A stretch of 64,000 nucleotides of DNA from Comamonas sp. (lineage in GTDB: Bacteria; Pseudomonadota; Gammaproteobacteria; Burkholderiales; Burkholderiaceae_C), in NCBI GenBank assembly GCA_028690035.1, contig JAQVCA010000006.1, positions 62,001-126,000 on the forward strand, written 5' to 3'. A model generated the notes under the pieces. The model had not been told where the DNA came from and did not search any database. It saw only the letters and a list, made by a program, of their open reading frames with translations. Positions 49,744-59,418 of the stretch are shown piece after piece (positions within the stretch are counted from its first letter, which is position 1; every line of letters starts with the position of its first letter). A program made the position numbers and the translations under genes.

Positions 49744-50487
49744 TCAAACTTCTGGAGATTCCAGTTGCAGCAGTTGCAGCAAATGTATTTGGAGCTGTTC
49801 CCAGGTGGCCAGCGCGATGGCTGGGTTGCCTGTACTGGCCTGTGCTTCCAACTCGCGAGCAAGTTGGGCGGGCAGGGGATGGCCCAGCAGGGTCAGTACC
49901 GATTTCAGGTTGTGCGCCAAATGCCGCAGCGCGATCCAGTCGCCAGCTTGGGCTGCACGCTGGCCTTCGACCAGGTCGTGCGCAAATTGTTGCAGGCAGG
50001 TGTGCTGGTAGGCGGCAAACAGGGTATGTCGGTCACCAAAAAAATGGTAGATATGCTGGCGCTGTGCCGTATCGGTGCTCAGGGGCGTAGTAGGGGTGCT
50101 TGGCTGCTGCGCCAGCGCCTGCACGACACAATCTTGCAATTGCTCCATAGTGACGGGTTTGTGCAGCACTTGCCAGACGCCACTGCGGCGCAGCGTTGGC
50201 TCCATCGTGGGATCAATGCCTCCACTGAACATCACCACCCGTGGCACGGGCCCTGCCCAGGCCGTTGGGCTAGCGTTCAGCTCTACGCACAAGGTGGCGG
50301 CGGAGCCGTCGGGCAGCTGCATATCGCTCAGCAACAGGGCCACGGACTGGGTGCGTAGCAGGTGGCGTGCTTGGGCGAGATTGCTGCTGCAGTGCAGCTG
50401 CACAGGCAAATCCTCTAGCGCCAGTTGGACAAAATGCTGCATGAAGGGGTCATCCTCCAACAGCAGCACGGATGGGAGAGAGGTCAT
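49744..50487 (-). CDS. Receiver-Hpt phosphorelay protein
   Basis: A 247-residue protein with an N-terminal receiver domain (about 5-125; acidic pocket E11-D12-D13, phosphoacceptor D55 in LLLSDMQLPDG, K110) and a C-terminal Hpt domain (about 145-240; H192 in LRHLAHNLKSVL). It lacks a DNA-binding or enzymatic output, so it should relay phosphate onward. It overlaps the HTH-receiver gene by ATGA and is the last of a three-gene minus-strand operon. The sensor kinase is not in the window. Confidence 0.85.
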   Translation of the reverse strand: MTSLPSVLLLEDDPFMQHFVQLALEDLPVQLHCSSNLAQARHLLRTQSVALLLSDMQLPDGSAATLCVELNASPTAWAGPVPRVVMFSGGIDPTMEPTLRRSGVWQVLHKPVTMEQLQDCVVQALAQQPSTPTTPLSTDTAQRQHIYHFFGDRHTLFAAYQHTCLQQFAHDLVEGQRAAQAGDWIALRHLAHNLKSVLTLLGHPLPAQLARELEAQASTGNPAIALATWEQLQIHLLQLLQLESPEV

Positions 50488-51098
50488 GCCAAGGCGAGGG
50501 CTTGCTGGATATGCGCGGGCAGCTCTTGTACCAAGCGTGGTTTGTGTACGACGGGTAGGTCACAGAGGGCAAATGCGTAGGGCGCCCGCTGTGCTTCATC
50601 CAGGGATGTGACCACGATCAGGCGCGTGTTCTGAAACTGTGGGTGGTTGCGCAGGCGGCTGATCAAGGTGGCACCATCAATGCCGGGCAGCAGGATATCC
50701 ACCAGCAGCAGCTGGGGCTGGAGCAATCCCGCCATGGCCAGGCCCACGATACCGTCTTCCGCCACATGCACATCCACTTGGGGGAAGTCATGCTCCAGCA
50801 GCATGCGCACCAAGTGTTGAAAATGCACAGAGTCTTCGATCAGCAGTACTTTGGGGCGTTCGCGAGGAGTCTGCGTGGGGATGGTAGACGGCGCTGTACT
50901 GGCCAGGTCGCTGCGTTGTGTTAGCCACTGTTGCACCGATGCGCGCGCAATGCGCCGGTGCCCACCGGGGGTTTTCCAAGCCTGCAGCTCGCCACGATCG
51001 ACCATCAACTGCACCGAACGCACGGCCAAGCCCAGCACTTTGGCCACTTCCCGGGTGCTACATTCTTCCGCCAAGGCGTTTACCAGAGCAAATGTCAT
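50484..51098 (-). CDS. HTH (excisionase/MerR-type)-receiver protein
   Basis: A 204-residue protein with the reverse of the usual order. An N-terminal winged-helix of the excisionase/MerR type (about 12-60, STREVAKVLGLAVRSVQLMVDRGELQAWKTPGGHRRI) is followed by a receiver domain (about 83-200; E88-D89, D134 in LLLVDILLPG, K186). Most response regulators have the receiver first. It sits 19 bases after the HD-GYP gene and overlaps the receiver-Hpt gene, so the Hpt may phosphorylate it. Confidence 0.85.
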   Translation of the reverse strand: MTFALVNALAEECSTREVAKVLGLAVRSVQLMVDRGELQAWKTPGGHRRIARASVQQWLTQRSDLASTAPSTIPTQTPRERPKVLLIEDSVHFQHLVRMLLEHDFPQVDVHVAEDGIVGLAMAGLLQPQLLLVDILLPGIDGATLISRLRNHPQFQNTRLIVVTSLDEAQRAPYAFALCDLPVVHKPRLVQELPAHIQQALALA

Positions 51099-51117
51099 GC
51101 GCTCAAGCTCCTGTGCT

Positions 51118-52356
51118 TTAGGCAGTCAGCGTGTCAAGCGCAGGCTGGTTGGCGGTGATGGCAGCCTGCCATAAATCGTCCAGGTCGCTGAAGTGCCAGT
51201 TGTCCGGGTCTTCGCGCGCCACGATCTGCTCTTGTGCATCGGTGCTCAGATCCAGCAGCAGGGGCGGGTCAATGCGCTGCTGGCGCTGCGTGTCGTAAAA
51301 GCACACCACCTGAGGAGTGAGCAGCTTGTTTTCTGAAAGCGCAAACACCAAGGCCAAGCGGCCCGAGTGCAGACGCAGCAGGCTACCCACCGGATAAACC
51401 CCCAGCGTCTTCACAAATGCCGAAAACAGCCGCCCATCCAGGTGTGGGCCGCACCACTGTGCCATGCGCTGCAGGGCAATGGCTGGCGACCAGCCACTCT
51501 TGTACGGGCGGTTGGAGGTGATGGCATCGTACACATCGCAAATGGCGGTCATGCGCGCCATGAGGTGCAGGTGCGGGGCGTTCAATCCGTGCGGGTAGCC
51601 CTTGCCATCCAAGCGCTCGTGGTGGTGCAGACAGGCATCCAGCACCTCGATGTCGTTGATGCTTTCTAAGAGCAGCTCATACCCCTGCTGCGGGTGCTGC
51701 TTCATATGCGCAAACTCTTCATCGGTCAGGGCGCCGGGCTTGTTCAGGATGTCCGGGTTGGTAAAGGCCTTGCCCATGTCGTGCAACAAGCCAGCCAGGG
51801 CCGCACGCTTGACTTGCTGTGATGGCAAGCCCAGCTGGTTGGCCAAGGCCACCATCAAGGCGCTGACGGCCACCGAATGCATATAGGTATAGGTATCGGC
51901 GCTCTTGAGTCGCGCCACACTGAGAAAAGCCGCAGGGTGCCGCTCAACCGATTGCTGGATCTGCTCGGCCAGTAATTCAGCCTGCTCAGGCTGAATGGCG
52001 CGGCCCATGCGTGCCTCGTGGAACATTTGTGTCACCGCCGCTTGCGCCAGTTTGCACTGCTGGCGTGCGTGTTCGATGTCCTGGTGCCACGTCTGCTCGG
52101 AGGGTATCTCGTCGATGGAGGCCACTGGGGCCGGGGGCGTGTGCTCTGGTGCGCTAGGCGCAACGTCCAAGACATCCAGGCCACGTGCCACATCGATCCA
52201 CAGGCTGGTAATACCGCTGGACTGCAGGCGCTGCAGATCAGCACTGCTCTTGAGCAAAAAACTGTTCTTCCAGAATCCGTGGTTCAGCCACGAACCATCC
52301 AGCGCATGGACATACATGCCAAGACGCAATTGAGAACAGGTAATGTGCTTTAACAT
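51118..52356 (-). CDS. HD-GYP domain cyclic-di-GMP phosphodiesterase
   Basis: A 412-residue cytosolic protein. The start MLKHITCSQLRLGMYVHALDGSW at 52356 follows AAAGG by 7 bases. A DUF3391 N-terminus (about 1-90) precedes the HD-GYP domain, with HDMGK (192-196), HHERLDGKGYP (245-255) and the metal ligands intact, so it should hydrolyse c-di-GMP. It leads the operon with the two receiver proteins. c-di-GMP is also the ligand of BcsA and BcsE encoded at the left of the window, a possible but unproven link. Confidence 0.9.
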   Translation of the reverse strand: MLKHITCSQLRLGMYVHALDGSWLNHGFWKNSFLLKSSADLQRLQSSGITSLWIDVARGLDVLDVAPSAPEHTPPAPVASIDEIPSEQTWHQDIEHARQQCKLAQAAVTQMFHEARMGRAIQPEQAELLAEQIQQSVERHPAAFLSVARLKSADTYTYMHSVAVSALMVALANQLGLPSQQVKRAALAGLLHDMGKAFTNPDILNKPGALTDEEFAHMKQHPQQGYELLLESINDIEVLDACLHHHERLDGKGYPHGLNAPHLHLMARMTAICDVYDAITSNRPYKSGWSPAIALQRMAQWCGPHLDGRLFSAFVKTLGVYPVGSLLRLHSGRLALVFALSENKLLTPQVVCFYDTQRQQRIDPPLLLDLSTDAQEQIVAREDPDNWHFSDLDDLWQAAITANQPALDTLTA

Positions 52357-52406
52357 CAACAAACCTTTTACAGGATGTACTGGGGTAAATACTGATGCAT
52401 AGTGTA

Positions 52407-52492
52407 TCAAAAATATCATTTTTGAATCTATTTTTTCCTCTAGAGCATGAATGCATCATTTTTTTGTCACAATCTGCCGCTGTAGCGACAAT
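52407..52492. promoter_or_regulatory. Divergent control region: palindrome and promoter
   Basis: A perfect inverted repeat TCAAAAAT-ATC-ATTTTTGA (52407-52425) lies about 50 bases upstream of the HD-GYP gene. A promoter for the rightward gene has -35 TTGTCA (52464-52469) and -10 GACAAT (52487-52492) with 17-base spacing. The palindrome could be a repressor site for the HD-GYP operon. Confidence 0.55.
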
Positions 52493-52559
52493 TTTTCCAT
52501 CTTTTGTCTAGTGGGCTTGCGGTATGGTGCGAGCTTTTGCGTCGTTGGAGACAAACAAA

Positions 52560-53666
52560 ATGACACAGATCCCCGAGCTGCTGTGCGAAGTGCGCGGCCA
52601 AGTTGGCTGCATTACCCTCAACCGCCCCAAGGCACTCAACGCGCTATCGCTAGAGATGGTGCGAGGCCTGCTGGCGCAGCTACTGGCCTGGCGTGACGAT
52701 CCGCAGGTACTGGCCGTCGTGGTGCGCGGCAGCAACAAGGAAGGCCCCTTTGGGCATTTCTGTGCCGGTGGCGACATCCGCTTTCTGTACCAGGCGGTAC
52801 ACAGCGGCAACCCGCAGGTCGAGGATTTCTTCACCGAGGAATACACGCTCAACCACCTCATCTTCAGCTACCCCAAGCCCTACATTGCCTTCATGGATGG
52901 CGTGGTCATGGGCGGTGGCATGGGGATCAGCCAAGGCGCCAGCCTGCGCATCGTGACCGAGCGTTCCAAGCTGGCCATGCCCGAGACTCTGATTGGCCTG
53001 TTCCCCGACGTGGGCGGCGGCTACTTTCTGGCACGCTGCCCCGGCCATGTGGGCGAATGGCTGGGCCTGACCGGCGAAAGTCTGGGCGCCACCGAGGCCA
53101 TTGCCTTTGGCCTGGCCGATGCTTACCTGCCTGCTGCCGCACAGGTCGCACTGTGGGAGGCGCTGGGCACACAGTCGTTTGCCGATGGCGCTGCCGTGCA
53201 AGCCTTCATCAAGGCGGCCACCCAAGCCCAGGGGCCCGATGCCGTGCGCGACACCAGCGCGATCGACCGCGTGTTTGCTTTGGGCAGTGTGCAGGCCATC
53301 ATCGATACCTTGGAGGCCAACACCGATAGGGACATCGACAGCGACTGGGCGCACAGCACCGCGCAGGCGTTGCGCAAACGCTCCCCGCTGCTGCTGCATG
53401 TGGTGCTGGAGCAAATCCGGCGCGCGCGCACCATGGGCATGGCTGACGATCTGCGCATGGAGCGCGATTTGGTGCGCCATTGCTTTTTTCTGCGTCCTGG
53501 CGCCAGCGAGACGATGGAGGGCATTCGTGCTCTGGCCATCGACAAAGACCAAACCCCACGCTGGAATCCGGCGCGCATCGAAGAGGTCAGCGAAGCCGCC
53601 TGGCGCGCCTTTTTTGTCAGCCCCTGGCCAGCGCACAGCCACCCGTTGGCCCAGCTGCGCGATTGA
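52560..53666 (+). CDS. Enoyl-CoA hydratase/isomerase family, 3-hydroxyisobutyryl-CoA hydrolase-like
   Basis: A 368-residue crotonase-fold enzyme. The start MTQIPELLCEVRGQVGCITLNRPKALNALS at 52560 has TTGGAGA upstream. FCAGGDIRFLYQ and FMDGVVMGGGMGISQGASLRIVTERSKLAMPETLIGLFPDVGGGYFLAR form the oxyanion hole and carry Glu/Asp residues typical of HIBYL-CoA hydrolase of valine degradation. The length, longer than plain enoyl-CoA hydratases (about 260), also fits. Confidence 0.85.
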   Translation: MTQIPELLCEVRGQVGCITLNRPKALNALSLEMVRGLLAQLLAWRDDPQVLAVVVRGSNKEGPFGHFCAGGDIRFLYQAVHSGNPQVEDFFTEEYTLNHLIFSYPKPYIAFMDGVVMGGGMGISQGASLRIVTERSKLAMPETLIGLFPDVGGGYFLARCPGHVGEWLGLTGESLGATEAIAFGLADAYLPAAAQVALWEALGTQSFADGAAVQAFIKAATQAQGPDAVRDTSAIDRVFALGSVQAIIDTLEANTDRDIDSDWAHSTAQALRKRSPLLLHVVLEQIRRARTMGMADDLRMERDLVRHCFFLRPGASETMEGIRALAIDKDQTPRWNPARIEEVSEAAWRAFFVSPWPAHSHPLAQLRD

Positions 53667-53697
53667 ACCTGCATCCTCATCAGACTTTTATAAATTT

Positions 53698-53780
53698 AAG
53701 AGCATCTACCGCTTGTATTAACTGGATTTCAGCCATAAAAGTGGCTGAAATCCTTTTTTAAAAAGCGCTAAGCGCTATAT
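53698..53780. repeat. Full palindromic repeat element (copy g) with terminator-like inner stem
   Basis: The tips AGAGCATCTACCGCTTG (53699-53715) and AAAAGCGCTAAGCGCTATA (53761-53779) are diverged. The inner stem GGATTTCAGCC/GGCTGAAATCC (53724-53734 and 53743-53753) is perfect and followed by TTTTTTA, so it would also work as a terminator for the upstream gene. Confidence 0.75.
53724..53759 (+). terminator. Rho-independent terminator formed by the inner stem of repeat copy g
   Basis: An 11-bp perfect stem with an 8-base loop and a T6 tract lies 58 bases after the crotonase-family gene. Confidence 0.8.
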
Positions 53781-53835
53781 TTTTAATATAAGCGCACCGC
53801 CACGCTACAGCGTTCTCACACAGTCACGTCACCGC

Positions 53836-55929
53836 ATGCCTGCATCAGCTTCCCCTTCTCTTTCATCCACACCACCGACCGATGACGGTGGTTTTTTTCA
53901 GCACCACGGCATTTGGGCGCCGGGCGTGCGCACGTTTCGCCAGATGCGTTTCACCACCAAGGCGCATTGCATTTCCATCGCCTTCATGCTGCCCATGCTG
54001 GCACTGGTGGCGTGGTTGCTGAAAGCCGAATACGACACCACGCTGCTTGAGCGCCAGGCGGCTACGCGCCAGCATGTCGAAATCGCCCACGGGCTGCTGA
54101 CTTGGGCACACGCACAAGAAACCAGTGGCACCCTGACGCGTGAGCAAGCGCAAGCGCAGGCGCTGCAAGCGATCGGGCAGCTGCGTTACGACGAGCAAGA
54201 GTATTTTTGGATCAACGATATGCACCCGCGCATGGTGATGCATCCGTTTGCGCCTCAGCTCAATGGGCAGGAGCTGAGCAATTACCAAGACCCCAATGGC
54301 CTGCCACTGTTCCAAACGATGGTGGAGCTGGTGCGCAGCCAGGGCAAGGGCTTTGTGCATTACCAGTGGACGCGCCCCGGTCAGCAGACGGCGGTGGACA
54401 AAGTCTCCTACGTGCAGGGTTTTGCTCCCTGGGGCTGGGTGATCGGCTCGGGCATCTATGTGGACGATGTCGAGGCCGCTTTTGTGCGCCAGGCCGGCTG
54501 GGTAGTGACCTGTGTGCTGCTTACTATGGCATTGGGTGGCTATTTGTTCTTCAGCTTCTACCGCGTCATGGACGGCGGTCTGCGTGAGACCAGGCGCCAC
54601 CTGCGCGCCATGACGAAGGGCGACCTGACCACCAGCCCGTCACCGTGGGGCAAGGATGAAGCAGCACAGCTGATGATTGAGCTGCATGAAATGCAGGAGT
54701 CGCTGCGTTCCATGGTGTGGCAGGTGCGCGGCTCTAGCGATGAAATCCTGCATTCGGCCCAGGAAATTGCCAGTGGCTCACTCGATTTGTCGCGGCGCAC
54801 GGAGCACGCAGCGGCCAATCTGCAGGAGTCGGCCTCGGCCATGGAGGAGATCGCCTCGACCGTTGCACACAACACCGACTACACCCAGCAAGCGGCGCAG
54901 CAGGCCCACCACAATGCCAGCTCTGCCCAGCAAGGTGGCCAGGTGATGGAGCAGGTGATAGGCACGATGGATGGCATTCACCAAGCGTCCAACAAGATTG
55001 CCGACATCATTGGCACCATCGACAGCATTGCCTTTCAGACCAATTTGCTGGCCTTGAATGCCGCTGTCGAGGCGGCACGCGCTGGCGAGCAGGGCAGGGG
55101 CTTTGCAGTGGTCGCTGCTGAGGTGCGCAACTTGGCCGGGCGCAGTGCCGATGCGGCCAAGCAGATCAAGCAGTTGATCAACGACAGCGTGTACAAAATC
55201 GAGGGCGGTACCGTGGTCGTGCGCCAGGCGGGGCAGAGCATCGGTGAGATTGTGTCCTCGTCCCAGCAGGTCAATCACTTGCTCAATGAGGTCGCCTCCG
55301 GGGCACGCGAGCAAAACCAAGGCATCGCGCAAATTGGCCAGTCTCTGCACGATCTAGACCGTATGACGCAGCAAAACGCCGCCTTGGTCGAGGAAACCGT
55401 GGCCGCCGCCGCCGCCATGCGCGATCAGGCGCATACGTTGGCCCAGGCCGTGGCGCGCTTTCAGATGCCCCAATCGATGGCACGGCAAACCACGCTGGCT
55501 GTAGGCCAGCACAGCACAGAGAGTCTCAATGTGGACGCTGCTGTGGTGGTAACGCCAGGCAGCACCAACCACTTCAATTTTGATCAGGCCATTGATGCAC
55601 ACCGTGCCTGGAAGGTCAAATTGCGTCAGGCGATTGCCCACCAAGAAACCTTGGATGCCAACACCATCTGCCGCGACGACCGTTGTCCTTTGGGGCAATG
55701 GCTGCATGGCGCTGGTGGTCGCCGCTGGGGCGCGCAACCTATCTTTACGCAGCTGCTCGACAAGCATGCCCAATTCCACCAGACCGCAGGCGGCGTGGCG
55801 CGCACTATCAATGCTGGCCAATACCGCGAGGCAGAAACGCTGATCAGTGCAGGCTCTGCGTTCTCAGACGTTTCCCTGGAAGTCACCACCTTATTGACCC
55901 AAGCCAAGCGCACCTTGGTAGGCAGCTAA
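53836..55929 (+). CDS. Methyl-accepting chemotaxis protein with single Cache and CZB domains
   Basis: A 697-residue chemoreceptor. A helix at about 45-63 and one at about 219-241 bound a periplasmic single-Cache domain ([38 protein letters not shown]). The signalling domain holds the invariant hairpin [39 protein letters not shown]-terminal CZB zinc-binding domain (about 578-690) has [17 protein letters not shown] and HAQFHQ with the expected His/Cys ligands, linked in other species to zinc or hypochlorite sensing. No other che genes are in the window. Confidence 0.92.
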   Translation: MPASASPSLSSTPPTDDGGFFQHHGIWAPGVRTFRQMRFTTKAHCISIAFMLPMLALVAWLLKAEYDTTLLERQAATRQHVEIAHGLLTWAHAQETSGTLTREQAQAQALQAIGQLRYDEQEYFWINDMHPRMVMHPFAPQLNGQELSNYQDPNGLPLFQTMVELVRSQGKGFVHYQWTRPGQQTAVDKVSYVQGFAPWGWVIGSGIYVDDVEAAFVRQAGWVVTCVLLTMALGGYLFFSFYRVMDGGLRETRRHLRAMTKGDLTTSPSPWGKDEAAQLMIELHEMQESLRSMVWQVRGSSDEILHSAQEIASGSLDLSRRTEHAAANLQESASAMEEIASTVAHNTDYTQQAAQQAHHNASSAQQGGQVMEQVIGTMDGIHQASNKIADIIGTIDSIAFQTNLLALNAAVEAARAGEQGRGFAVVAAEVRNLAGRSADAAKQIKQLINDSVYKIEGGTVVVRQAGQSIGEIVSSSQQVNHLLNEVASGAREQNQGIAQIGQSLHDLDRMTQQNAALVEETVAAAAAMRDQAHTLAQAVARFQMPQSMARQTTLAVGQHSTESLNVDAAVVVTPGSTNHFNFDQAIDAHRAWKVKLRQAIAHQETLDANTICRDDRCPLGQWLHGAGGRRWGAQPIFTQLLDKHAQFHQTAGGVARTINAGQYREAETLISAGSAFSDVSLEVTTLLTQAKRTLVGS

Positions 55930-55963
55930 GACAGATCAGATGATCTGAAGCACAGTCATTCAG

Positions 55964-55990
55964 ACCCGCTATATGCAGCGGGTTTTTTAT
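55964..55990 (+). terminator. Rho-independent terminator after the chemoreceptor gene
   Basis: CCCGCT (55965-55970) pairs with AGCGGG (55977-55982), followed by TTTTTT. Its T-run overlaps the stop codon of the convergent gene at 55987. Confidence 0.85.
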
Positions 55991-56310
55991 TTATCGATGT
56001 CTTGCAATGCTTGCTGCACGATGGGGCGCAGGTCTTGCAGCATTTCTGTCGCCACGGCGCCCATCAGCACAGGCAGCTGCTTGTGCACCAGGGCAGCGAT
56101 TCTGGTTTCGATGATGCTCTGCACCTGCGCCATCAGCTTTTCTTCCAGTTGCTGCAACTGCGCGGTGTGAACAGGGATGGCGCCTGCGCCCGCCCGCAGT
56201 TCCACGCTGGCTGCTGGCAGCTCAGCGCTGGGCGTGACGGGCTCATCCGCGACCACCTGGGTCAGGGTTGGCACAAAACGCGGAGGTTGTCGCTGGGGAT
56301 AGGAGCTCAT
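55987..56310 (-). CDS. Hypothetical protein downstream of holC
   Basis: A 107-residue product I do not recognise. It starts MSSYPQRQPPRFVPTLTQVVADEP, overlapping the holC stop by ATGA. The N-terminal half is Pro-rich and disordered; the C-terminal half (about 48-107) is an amphipathic helical stretch (AQLQQLEEKLMAQVQSIIETRIAAL) ending MLQDLRPIVQQALQDIDK. The coupling with holC suggests expression with it. The gene end lies inside a convergent terminator. Confidence 0.72.
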   Translation of the reverse strand: MSSYPQRQPPRFVPTLTQVVADEPVTPSAELPAASVELRAGAGAIPVHTAQLQQLEEKLMAQVQSIIETRIAALVHKQLPVLMGAVATEMLQDLRPIVQQALQDIDK

Positions 56311-56741
56311 GGGATGGGTGGAGATATGGAATCGTGATACTGCAGGTGATAGCCCTGCGCCTGGTACTGGCGCCAAAGTTCACGTGCTTGCTGCACTCGG
56401 TCAGGCTGGCCAGTGTCCACAATTTCGAACATGCGGCGATAGCCTGACGGGTCGATGCTGCCATGACTGCCCATGTGGATCAGGATGTCTTGGACAGGGA
56501 CTGCGCGCGGATCCTGGCTCAGGCGGATGCCTGACAGGGCCTGCACCTGTAGCGCATCCCAGTCGGTGGCATGGGCCAGAAAATCGGTCGGAGCCAGCTG
56601 CCACAGCATGCGCGACACAGAGCGCAGCGCCTGCTCATTGCCGACAATGCACAGGTGCGGTGTCTGGCGCGCAGCCTTGCGCGCCAGACGACACACATAG
56701 CCGAGCACATCGCCCGACACAAGGTGAAAATCCACCTGCAT
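56307..56741 (-). CDS. holC: DNA polymerase III chi subunit
   Basis: Chi links the clamp loader to SSB. It has 144 residues. MQVDFHLVSGDVLGYVCRLARKAARQTPHLCIVGNEQALRSVSRMLW and FLAHATD are typical, and it lies just downstream of pepA, its usual neighbour. The start (56741) was taken from a longer open frame whose upstream portion is antisense-like residue within pepA. Confidence 0.9.
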   Translation of the reverse strand: MQVDFHLVSGDVLGYVCRLARKAARQTPHLCIVGNEQALRSVSRMLWQLAPTDFLAHATDWDALQVQALSGIRLSQDPRAVPVQDILIHMGSHGSIDPSGYRRMFEIVDTGQPDRVQQARELWRQYQAQGYHLQYHDSISPPIP

Positions 56742-56757
56742 GAAGAATGGGCCAGCT

Positions 56758-58278
56758 TTATTTCTTGGCAGCCGTTTTTTTGCTTCCGGCTTTTTTGGGG
56801 CCCGGCTTGGCTTCGGGGGCCACGGCTTGCTGGCCGAGCAGATACTGCACCAGCAGCCCCACCGGCCTGCCCGTAGCCCCTTTGGCCTTGCCCTCTTTCC
56901 AAGCCGTACCGGCGATGTCCAGGTGCGCCCAGCGCGCATCGCCCACAAAGCGCTGCAAGAATTTGGCTGCGGTGATCGAGCCAGCGGCGCGCCCGGCCAC
57001 ATTGCCCATATCGGCAAAGTTGGACTTGAGGCCTTCGGCGTAGTCTTCGTCCAGGGGCATGCGCCAGCACAGGTCTTGTGCAGCTTCCCCAGCCTGCTGC
57101 AGTTCCTGGGCCAGCGTGTCGCAGCTGGCGTACAGACCGCTGCGCACGCCGCCCAGGGCAATGACGCAGGCGCCTGTCAGGGTGGCGATGTCGATCAGCG
57201 TGCTGGGCGCAAAGCGCTTGGCGTAGCTCAGCGCATCGCACAGCACCAGACGGCCTTCGGCGTCGGTGTTCAAAATTTCGATGGTCTGGCCATCCATGCT
57301 GGTGATGACATCGCCGGGCTTGACCGCACCGCCATCGGGCATGTTCTCGCAGGCAGGAATCAGACCCACCACGTTGATCTGGGGCTGCAGCTCGGCCAGT
57401 GCTTGGAACACCCCCAGCACGCTGGCAGCACCGCACATGTCGAACTTCATCTCATCCATGGCGGCAGCGGGCTTGAGGCTGATGCCCCCCGTATCGAAGG
57501 TGATGCCCTTGCCTACCAAGACCACGGGCGCCTGCGCCTTGCCCGCGCCCTGGTAGTGCAGCTCAATGAACTGCAGCGGCTCTTTAGAGCCCTGGGCCAC
57601 TGCCATGAAGGCATGCATGCCCAGCTTGGCCACATCCTTGGGGCCGTGGATCTTGCAGCTCATCTGGGGGGCTTGTGCCAAGGTCTGCGCGGCCTTGGCC
57701 AGATCGGTGGGCGTGGCGTGGTTGGCTGGGCGATTGCCCCACTCTTTGGCCAGCTGCTGACCCAGAGCAATCGCCTGCCCCTGGGCAAAGGCCGTGGCCA
57801 CCGCGGCTTTGTCGGGCACGGCCAGCGTGAGCTTGCCCAGCGTCAGGGGTTTGGCCTTGGATTTGGTGAGCTGGTATTGGTAGCAGGCATCGTGCAGACT
57901 TTGCACTGCGTGCGCGATATGCGCCTCTTGCACCGCTGGCAGCGCCGACAGGCACAGCACGGCATGGCGCACGCCCTCGGCCTTCAGATAGGGCGCCGCG
58001 CCCTGAATGGCATCGCGCAGTTCGCGCACACTGCCCTGCCCCACGCCCAGCAGCAGCACGCGCCGCGCCTCCACGCCGCTGGACTGGTACAGATGCAGCT
58101 GCTTGCCCGCCTCCGCAGAAAAATCTCCATGCTCCAAGGCACTGGCCAGCAAGCCTGGCAGCGTCCCCGTCCCGGCCTTGAGCGCTTCAATGCCCGTCTG
58201 TGCCACCGGCAGCAACAGCACATCGCAATGGGCGCTGGCCGCACCGGCAAGATCCAAAGTCTTCAGTTCAAAGTTCAT
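56758..58278 (-). CDS. pepA: Leucyl aminopeptidase (cytosol aminopeptidase)
   Basis: An M17 di-zinc aminopeptidase of 506 residues. LVGKGITFDTGGISLKPAAAMDEMKFDMCGAASVLG holds metal ligands and the catalytic Lys, and ILNTDAEGRLVLCDAL is the M17 signature. A Lys-rich tail (PKKAGSKKTAAKK) extends the C-terminus. It diverges from lptF with 24 bases between the starts. Confidence 0.96.
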   Translation of the reverse strand: MNFELKTLDLAGAASAHCDVLLLPVAQTGIEALKAGTGTLPGLLASALEHGDFSAEAGKQLHLYQSSGVEARRVLLLGVGQGSVRELRDAIQGAAPYLKAEGVRHAVLCLSALPAVQEAHIAHAVQSLHDACYQYQLTKSKAKPLTLGKLTLAVPDKAAVATAFAQGQAIALGQQLAKEWGNRPANHATPTDLAKAAQTLAQAPQMSCKIHGPKDVAKLGMHAFMAVAQGSKEPLQFIELHYQGAGKAQAPVVLVGKGITFDTGGISLKPAAAMDEMKFDMCGAASVLGVFQALAELQPQINVVGLIPACENMPDGGAVKPGDVITSMDGQTIEILNTDAEGRLVLCDALSYAKRFAPSTLIDIATLTGACVIALGGVRSGLYASCDTLAQELQQAGEAAQDLCWRMPLDEDYAEGLKSNFADMGNVAGRAAGSITAAKFLQRFVGDARWAHLDIAGTAWKEGKAKGATGRPVGLLVQYLLGQQAVAPEAKPGPKKAGSKKTAAKK

Positions 58279-58302
58279 AATCCGCGTTTTCCTTTAAAGC
58301 CA

Positions 58303-59418
58303 ATGTTATTCGATTCATCTATACGCAAAGAGCTGGCGCGCAGCTTTGGTGCCACATTGCTGGTGCTGGTCACGGTGGTCATGACCATGATGCTCATCCG
58401 CATGCTGGGCCAGGCTGCCAAAGGGGTGATCAGTCCTTCGGATGTGCTGCTGGTCATGGGCTTTACCGTGATTGGCTACCTGCCCATGATCTTGACCCTG
58501 TGCCTGTTCATTGCCATGGTCGGCACCCTCTCGCGCATGTACCGCGACAGCGAGATGGCCATCTGGATGAGCAGCGGCCAAGGCTTGGGCAGCTTGCTGC
58601 GGCCCTTTTTGCGTTTTGCCTGGCCCATTGTGGCGGCAGTGGCTGGGCTGGCCCTGGTGGCCTGGCCCTGGAGCAACCAGCAAGTGCTGCAGCTGCGCGC
58701 ACAGTTTGAACAACGCAGCGACCTGGATCGCATCGCACCTGGCGAGTTTCAAGAGTCTTCGGATGGCAGCCGGGTGTTTTTCATCGACAAAGACAGCGTC
58801 AGTCAAGAGGCCGCACGCAATGTGTTTGTCGTAGAAAGCCGCGACAACCGCCAGTTTGTTACCTCCGCGCAATCGGCCCAGGTGGAGCAGCACGGCGGCC
58901 AGCGTTTTGTGGTGCTGCACCACGGCCAGCGTGTGGAGTCGGACTTTCAGACCGGCAACACCAAGCTGACGCAGTTTGAGTCCTACCGCATCCAGCTGCG
59001 CGCTGATGAGGACGCCATCGCGCAATTCAGCACCCGCGCCATCCCCAGCTGGCAGCTGTGGGACGCCACCGAACCCACACACCGCGCCGAACTGGCTTGG
59101 CGCCTGAGCCTGCCACTGCAAGGGCTGAGCCTGATTTTTCTGGCCCTGGCGCTCACCCGCGTCAATCCCCGCGTAGGTAAAAGCAGCAGCCTGCTGCTGG
59201 CCTTGCTGGTGTTCATCGTGTATTACAACCTGCTCAACACCGGGCAAAGCTGGGTGGCTGCTGGGCGTGTAGGCATGCCGGGCTTTTTGCTGGCATTGCA
59301 CGGCAGTGCTTTGCTGCTGGGGTGTGGGGGGCTGTTGCTACGCCACCACCAATACCAACTCCCCTGGTATCGGCTGCGTTTGCTGCTGCAGTTGCGCACT
59401 CGGAGGGCTGCGGCATGA
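58303..59418 (+). CDS. lptF: LPS export ABC transporter permease LptF
   Basis: One of the two inner-membrane permeases of the Lpt machine that extracts LPS. The start MLFDSSIRKELARSFGATLLVLVTVV at 58303 gives 371 residues with three helices, a periplasmic jellyroll domain (about 135-255) and three helices. The open frame extends far to the left, but only antisense to pepA. It overlaps lptG by ATGA. Confidence 0.94.
   Translation: MLFDSSIRKELARSFGATLLVLVTVVMTMMLIRMLGQAAKGVISPSDVLLVMGFTVIGYLPMILTLCLFIAMVGTLSRMYRDSEMAIWMSSGQGLGSLLRPFLRFAWPIVAAVAGLALVAWPWSNQQVLQLRAQFEQRSDLDRIAPGEFQESSDGSRVFFIDKDSVSQEAARNVFVVESRDNRQFVTSAQSAQVEQHGGQRFVVLHHGQRVESDFQTGNTKLTQFESYRIQLRADEDAIAQFSTRAIPSWQLWDATEPTHRAELAWRLSLPLQGLSLIFLALALTRVNPRVGKSSSLLLALLVFIVYYNLLNTGQSWVAAGRVGMPGFLLALHGSALLLGCGGLLLRHHQYQLPWYRLRLLLQLRTRRAAA

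Noticed and set aside
56740-58302. N-terminal extension of lptF by about 520 codons
   Set aside because: This part is antisense to pepA; LptF begins at 58303 with its conserved N-terminus and normal length.
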